From JAVDCA01 sp035293985 (GTDB lineage: Bacteria; Pseudomonadota; Alphaproteobacteria; Rhizobiales; Xanthobacteraceae), in the NCBI GenBank assembly GCA_035293985.1, contig DATGLS010000048.1, forward strand, positions 570,322 to 634,321: a DNA stretch of 64,000 nt. Direction: 5' to 3'. This document shows, piece by piece, positions 60,220-64,000 of this stretch. Positions within the stretch are counted from its first letter, which is position 1. Every line of letters starts with the position of its first letter. Below the pieces are notes generated by a model. It made no database searches. It saw nothing but the letters and a program-made list of their open reading frames with translations, and was not told where the DNA came from. A program made the position numbers and the translations under genes.

Positions 60220-60306
60220 TGACCCCGAGCGGACCTTCGCTCACCCGTCACTTTGCGATGCAGCAAAACCGGTGAGCGGCGGATATGCGCAAAGTTGTCC
60301 GACGAG
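60220..60306 (+). repeat. Approximately 84-bp module, copy B
   Basis: It reads TGACCCCGAGCGGACC, then GCGATGCAGCAAAACCGG and GAGCGGCGGATATGCGCAAA-GTTGTCCGACG. The last 22 bases before TTGTCC are nearly identical to copy A. It lies between integrase copy 1 and the secreted-protein gene at 60375. Confidence 0.65.
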
Positions 60307-60374
60307 CTACCCGAAGACGTGATAGAGCGTATTCGGATTAGGCGCGGCTGCGCGCCATCCGGCAAGGTGCAGGC

Positions 60375-60653
60375 ATGTGTCGCAAGAGCCGATATCGCTT
60401 CGTTCCTTCCGTCATCACGGCGGTGCTGGCAATCGGCGTCCTTGGCGCAGCTGTCACGGCGTTCCACCCTGCCCATGCGCAGCCATCGGCCACGCCCCGC
60501 GTCGAAGCTCATGATTGCCCACCCGGAACGAAATTCACATGTGAGCTCCGCGCCAACACCAGCAACGACAAACCACCGTGCCCCCGCATGCGGCTCTACA
60601 AGAATTGCGGTCCTCAACGCTTTGCGCCCACTCGAGTGTGCATGTGCAACTAG
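60375..60653 (+). CDS. Small secreted Cys-containing protein
   Basis: The 92-residue precursor starts MCRKSRYRFVPSVITAVLAI and has a signal peptide ending near AHAQP. The mature domain has DCPPGTKFTCELR, KPPCPRMRLYKNCG and VCMCN, six cysteines in all. It resembles short disulfide-rich secreted peptides but no named family. Module B lies 70 bases upstream. Function unknown. Confidence 0.6.
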   Translation: MCRKSRYRFVPSVITAVLAIGVLGAAVTAFHPAHAQPSATPRVEAHDCPPGTKFTCELRANTSNDKPPCPRMRLYKNCGPQRFAPTRVCMCN

Positions 60654-60779
60654 CCGAATTCGGTGCACTGTGCTGCTTTGTCCTACTGCGTCGACTGTAG
60701 CGATCTCGGCCGATCAACGTCCGCTTCTGGGCCGACGTGGAAATGATTGCACGCGCGGCGTCTGTTGTATCGGGCGCTT

Positions 60780-60862
60780 ATGACCCGCAGCGGACCATCA
60801 CTCAGCCGTCATCCCGGTGTGCAGCAGCGAAGCGCCGCAGAAATACACGCAAAGTCGTCCAT
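60780..60862 (+). repeat. Approximately 84-bp module, copy C (most divergent)
   Basis: It reads TGACCCGCAGCGGACC, then GTGTGCAGCAGCGAAG and GCCGCAGAAATACACGCAAA-GTCGTCC. The block order matches copies A and B. It lies about 90 bases before the MVL-like gene. Confidence 0.55.
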
Positions 60863-60953
60863 TCCGTTGTGCTGATTGTCAATTTTCAAGAGCATTGACG
60901 CGGCACGCAACGTTCTATCTTCGGCTTGTAACATCAGGGCACGGGAGACCATC

Positions 60954-61160
60954 ATGAAGTCCGTTACATTCGCGGCAGCGGTTGTAAGCGCCTTGTTGAT
61001 GAGCGCTTCTTGCTGGGGAAAAGACGTTCCTGCGGGGCCGCTTGTATACGATAACGAGAATGCGAAAGCTATATGTCCTCGGGTTTGCGCAAATCATGGG
61101 GGCTGGAACGGAAATTGGACGAAGACAATTAACGGGCCGGTCTGCGGCTGCAATCGGTGA
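60954..61160 (+). CDS. Secreted mannan-binding (MVL) domain-like microprotein
   Basis: GGGAG precedes the ATG at 60954. The 68-residue product has a signal peptide (FAAAVVSALLMSASCWGKD) and a mature part of about 45 residues, with VPAGPLVYDNENAKAICPRV, CANHGGWNGNWTK and GPVCGCNR. The PAGPL...A...CP-x-VC...GGWNGNW...C-x-C pattern fits the MVL (oligomannose-binding lectin) domain as I know it. Relatives bind mannose-rich glycans. It would be secreted or periplasmic with two possible disulfides. No partner gene is evident; copy C of the repeated module precedes it. Confidence 0.65.
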   Translation: MKSVTFAAAVVSALLMSASCWGKDVPAGPLVYDNENAKAICPRVCANHGGWNGNWTKTINGPVCGCNR

Positions 61161-61227
61161 GCCAACACTGAACGGAAACTGCTGCGTTGAAGGAGTCCGT
61201 AACTGGCGCATAGCGGCGGTAGGCGGA

Positions 61228-61253
61228 CGGGCAGAGCATGTCCGCTCTGCCCG
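61228..61253. terminator. Hairpin at the end of integrase copy 2
   Basis: CGGGCAGAGC-ATGTCC-GCTCTGCCCG is a perfect 10-bp stem matching the hairpin near integrase copy 1. Its T-run is lost (CTAATTC follows), so termination may be weaker. Confidence 0.6.
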
Positions 61254-61259
61254 GCTAAT

Positions 61260-61895
61260 TCAGACGTCGGTCTGCTCCGCTATCGCGAGCGCGTCGTCGA
61301 CCTCGATGCCAAGGTAGCGGACAGTGCTCTCGATCTTCGTGTGGCCGAGTAGGAGTTGGACAGCCCGCAGGTTGCCGGTGCGCCGATAGATCAACGTCAC
61401 CTTCGTGCGGCGTAGCGAGTGGGTGCTGTAGATGCGCGGATCGAGGCCGATACTCGCGACCCACTCAGAGACGAGCCGAGCATATTGGCGCGCGGTTAGA
61501 CCACGGCCGATCGCGCGGCGGCTCGTAAACAGGAAGTCGCCGCGCTTCTTGCCTGTTGCCTTGAGATAGTCGTCGACCGCCTGGCGGGTCTGGTCTGTCA
61601 ACTCGAACTTGACCGGTCGGCCGGTCTTCTTCTGGCGAACCGTCGCGCGGTCGATCGCGTAGCCGTTCGGCGCAATGTCCTAGACCTTGATGGCAACAAC
61701 GTCGCAGCCGCGTAGCTTGCTGTCGATCGCCAGATTGAACATGGCGAGGTCGCGGGTACGGCCCTCGATCATCAATCGGGTCCTGATGGACCAGACGTGC
61801 TTGGGCCGTAGTGGGGGCCTGGCTCCTACCAGTTTTCCCTTATTCCAGGGCGTCCGGCTGGGGTTGATGGATGCGGTCGATTCACCGTCAGGCAT
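61260..61895 (-). pseudogene. Tyrosine recombinase copy 2, interrupted by one amber codon
   Basis: One continuous frame from the ATG at 61895 to the stop at 61260 would encode 211 residues but for a single TAG at 61680-61682. The N-terminal part has TPWNKGKLVGARPPLRPKHV and LAIDSKLRGCDVVAIKV with the box I Arg. After the TAG come DIAPNGYAIDRATVRQKKTG, THSLRRTK (H-x2-R box) and LLLGHTKIESTVRYLGI (His and nucleophile Tyr). All catalytic positions are intact, so loss is due to one base, most likely GAG to TAG. A start after the stop (61601) would give only the C-terminal half. Confidence 0.85.
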
Positions 61896-62123
61896 GGTCG
61901 TACTCCTCGGTTACAGAGAACCGGGAGCATGCGCGCAGCGGGTGGGCCGGCCGCCGAATCCATGTCGGCTTTCAGAACCTTCCGGAAAAGAAAACACGAG
62001 GCCTGCCTGTGGAATCAGGCGTTCATGACCCGAAGCGGACATCCGCCGGAGAGGCGCGAGGGCCTTGCCGAGCCCGCATCCTTAGGTACGCTGCCTCGAC
62101 ACTTTCACATCCGGAGACGAAAG
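61896..62123. other. Integrase upstream region and TGACCC motif before the TPR gene
   Basis: The stretch after the integrase start (GGTTACAGAGAACCGGGAGC, then CTTTCAGAA, AATCAGGCGTTCATGACCCG) matches the region upstream of integrase copy 1 up to about 60234. It ends with TGACCCGAAGCGGACATCC at 62027-62045, a member of the recurring motif family, about 80 bases before the TPR gene. Confidence 0.55.
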
Positions 62124-63563
62124 ATGCACAGGTCGAAAATGGGGTTGCTCGGCCTCACTGCGCTCGCGGCTCTTGCCGTTTTTCCACCGTCCGCCGTCGC
62201 AGATGTCGTAAGCGACGCCAGCGCCTGCGAAAATCAATCGGACGAGATAGGCATCGCGGCGTGCTCTCGCGCCATCGCGTCACGCAGATATAAAGGCAAG
62301 GACCTTGCGGCGCTCTACCTCAACCGCAGCGCGGAGTACAACAAGAAGGGCGACTTCGACCGCGCCATCGCGGATTGCAACGAGGCGATCCGGCTCGATC
62401 CGAAAAATGCGCCCGCCTACAACAACCGCGGCAACGCGTACCGAGCCAAGGGCGACCGCGACCACGCCATCGCGGACTACAGCGAGGCGATCCGGCTCAA
62501 TCCGAAATATGCGTTTGCCTACTACAACCGCGGCAACGCGTACGCAGATAAAGGTGACCGCGACCGCGCTATCGCGGACTACAGCGAGGCGATCCGGCTC
62601 GATCCGAAATATGCGTTCGCCTACAACGGCCGCGGCAACGCGTACGTAGATAAAGGCGACCGCGAGCGCGCCATCGGGGACTACACTGAGGCGATCCGGC
62701 TCGATCCGAAATTTGCTCTCGCCTACTATGCCCGCGGGACTGCGTACCAAGCCACGCGTGACCTCGACCGCGCCATCGCGGACTATGACCAAGCAATCCG
62801 GCTCGATCCGAAATACGCGTTCGCCTACAACAATCGCGGCAACGCGCACCGAGCCAAGGGCGACCTCGACCGCGCCATCGCGGACTATGACCAGGCGATC
62901 CGACTCGATCCAAAAGATGTGCTCGCCTACAACAACCGCGGTAACGCCTGGCGTGACAAGGGCAATCGCGACCGCGCCATCGCCGACTACAGCGAGGCGA
63001 TCCGGCTCGATCCGAAATATGCGGCCGCCTATAACAATCGGTGCTGGGCGCGCGCGACTACCGGGGGCGATCTCCAGCAGGCGCTGGCCGATTGCACCGA
63101 AGCGGTGCGCCTGAGGCCTGACGATGCATCAGCAATCGACAGTCGTGGCTTCGTCTATCTCAGGCTCGACCGTCTCGATGACGCGATCGCGAGCTACGAC
63201 GCGGCGCTGAAGATCGATCCGCGGATGGCCGAGTCCATGTATGGCCGGGGCGTTGCTAAATTGCGCAAAGGCGACACTGTGGGCGGCAATGCCGACATCG
63301 CGGCCGCCAAAGCCGCAAAGACGACGATCGCCGATGAGTTTGCGAAATGGGGCGTGAAGCTCGAGGTCGTGGCTGCGACGCCGGCGGCTTCCCCACCCGC
63401 AACGCCACCTGCGGCCGACTGCGCGCGGGCGGAGACGCATTGGAAGAGCGCCGAGGAGATCAGGACAGTGGCGGTTTACGAGGATCACCTCGCACGTTTC
63501 CCCAACTGCGAGTTCGCTGGGCTCGCAAAGGCGCGCATAGAGGCGTTGAAGTTGAAGAAGTAA
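62124..63563 (+). CDS. Exported tetratricopeptide repeat protein
   Basis: GGAGA precedes the ATG at 62124, giving 479 residues with a signal peptide (LLGLTALAALAVFPPSAVAD). A short domain with two Cys (ASACENQ, IAACSRA) is followed by nine to ten TPR units of 34 residues, each near AYNNRGNAYRAKGDRDRAIA plus DYSEAIRLDPKY. Units 2-7 are nearly identical at protein and DNA level. The C-terminus has a Pro/Ala linker (AATPAASPPATPPAADC) and a short domain with VYEDHLARFPNCEFAGLAKA. TPR arrays bind partner proteins; a periplasmic scaffold role is inferred. Confidence 0.88.
   Translation: MHRSKMGLLGLTALAALAVFPPSAVADVVSDASACENQSDEIGIAACSRAIASRRYKGKDLAALYLNRSAEYNKKGDFDRAIADCNEAIRLDPKNAPAYNNRGNAYRAKGDRDHAIADYSEAIRLNPKYAFAYYNRGNAYADKGDRDRAIADYSEAIRLDPKYAFAYNGRGNAYVDKGDRERAIGDYTEAIRLDPKFALAYYARGTAYQATRDLDRAIADYDQAIRLDPKYAFAYNNRGNAHRAKGDLDRAIADYDQAIRLDPKDVLAYNNRGNAWRDKGNRDRAIADYSEAIRLDPKYAAAYNNRCWARATTGGDLQQALADCTEAVRLRPDDASAIDSRGFVYLRLDRLDDAIASYDAALKIDPRMAESMYGRGVAKLRKGDTVGGNADIAAAKAAKTTIADEFAKWGVKLEVVAATPAASPPATPPAADCARAETHWKSAEEIRTVAVYEDHLARFPNCEFAGLAKARIEALKLKK
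62409..63020. repeat. Six in-frame 102-bp repeats inside the TPR gene
   Basis: Six exact-length 102-base units encode TPR units 2-7. They share long identical blocks such as GCGAGGCGATCCGGCTCGAT, and the phase is kept exactly. This points to recent expansion by recombination, and copy number may vary between strains. Confidence 0.85.
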
Positions 63564-63889
63564 CGCGAAGTACCTCGCCTCTAGTTCCGAATTTGGCACT
63601 TTTCGGACATGCCGCCATGTCCGCTCAACGTCCGCTCTTGGGCCGAAGCTGACTCGATATGCTCGATCTGAGTTCTCCCGTTGGTGACGCGAAGCGGACA
63701 CGACGTGTCCGGCCGCTCCGAGGGGCGCTACGAAAACCAGCGCGAGGATTGCCTCGCCACTAAACATGCATCACCGGAATTCAGCACTGCCAAGCCGGAG
63801 ATCGTCGGCGCCCGGTTCGGCGAGCTACTCCCGAAGAAGCGCTTCCATGGCCTGCGGATCGTAAGCATTCGGTGAGCACCGCGGGATCC
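63564..63889. other. Spacer with repeat motifs and the 26-bp repeat
   Basis: No gene is supported in 326 bases. It contains AACGTCCGCTCTTGGGCCGA near 63627, which also occurs near 60714 as AACGTCCGCTTCTGGGCCGA, and a TGACGCGAAGCGGAC motif at 63685. The third copy of the 26-bp repeat is at 63861-63886, 4 bases after the stop of the partial gene that follows. Confidence 0.45.
63861..63886 (+). repeat. 26-bp repeat, reference copy
   Basis: The sequence starts GTAAGCATTCGGTGAGCACC and ends GCGGGA. An exact inverted copy is at 57791-57816 and a direct copy with one difference at 54197-54222. Confidence 0.75.
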
Positions 63890-64000
63890 TCACTCCTTTG
63901 AACGTTTGCGGGGAGGTGCGCGGCCGTCGGCTCGCAGGTCCGCGATGATCTGCTTCAAGTTCTCGATGCCGTCGTTGGTGAAGGCTGTCACGGACTCGTC
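63890..64000 (-). CDS. C-terminal end of an unidentified protein (cut by window edge)
   Basis: The last 36 codons of a minus-strand gene enter the window: DESVTAFTNDGIENLKQIIA, then DLRADGRAPPRKRSKE and a TGA at 63890-63892. The start is outside. The basic end and helical ENLKQIIADLRADG do not identify a family. A decayed relative of this 3' end, with the same RGRAPPR string in translation, lies at about 54225-54280. Confidence 0.6.
   Translation of the reverse strand, partial: DESVTAFTNDGIENLKQIIADLRADGRAPPRKRSKE

Noticed and set aside
62409..63020. Possible non-coding tandem repeat or CRISPR
   Set aside because: The 102-bp period is exactly 34 codons and encodes TPR units in frame.

Overview
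The window looks like chromosome of a high-GC alphaproteobacterium of the order Hyphomicrobiales (Rhizobiales), probably on the Bradyrhizobiaceae/Xanthobacteraceae side. The evidence is indirect: gene content typical of soil oligotrophs (TRAP and Bug-type solute receptors, acyl-CoA dehydrogenases, several EAL proteins, a MEDS-type sensor), a tRNA-Leu(GAG), intergenic palindromes of the kind known from rhizobial genomes, and many small secreted or zinc-ribbon proteins. No rRNA gene or CRISPR array is visible.

Region 1 (1-26 kb) is dense and mostly on the minus strand. It holds a partial glutathione S-transferase, an Old Yellow Enzyme divergent from its probable TetR repressor with paired operators, a FAD monooxygenase/rhodanese pair, a six-gene catabolic-looking run (RraA-like, YdcF, VOC, class II aldolase, M24 peptidase, DUF1330), a queC/preQ0-transporter pair, an aldo/keto reductase, isovaleryl-CoA dehydrogenase, a GGDEF-EAL protein, two tandem polysaccharide deacetylases (plus strand), an AidB-like acyl-CoA dehydrogenase, and a TRAP receptor, fused permease and 2-hydroxyacid dehydrogenase operon. 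Two families of palindromic intergenic repeats punctuate this part.

Region 2 (26-53 kb) is also dense. It contains tRNA-Leu, a lone FliN-type protein, lipB, an isolated SecY paralogue, an acyl-CoA carboxylase alpha subunit with acylphosphatase and gamma-glutamylcyclotransferase genes, a 1-Cys peroxiredoxin with a clear terminator, a PaaI thioesterase, LysE, a sulfurtransferase, an LTxxQ-type periplasmic protein, a GAF-PAS-GGDEF-EAL protein, a HerA-like ATPase, a CAP-domain protein, an uptake cluster (M24 peptidase, Bug receptor, DUF3311 plus sodium:solute symporter), a lytic transglycosylase and a three-gene MEDS/histidine kinase/response regulator operon.

Region 3 (53-64 kb) is different. 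It is gene-poor, visibly less GC-rich, and full of short secreted Cys-containing proteins, zinc-ribbon microproteins, gene fragments (DUF5681, FAD monooxygenase, IstB), two differently broken copies of one tyrosine recombinase, a 14-bp tandem repeat, a 26-bp repeat in three places, and an approximately 84-bp module found upstream of three unrelated small secreted-protein genes. It reads as an accessory island with cassette-like organisation and is the part most worth a second look.

Functional assignments rest on reading translated motifs by eye; no database search was run.
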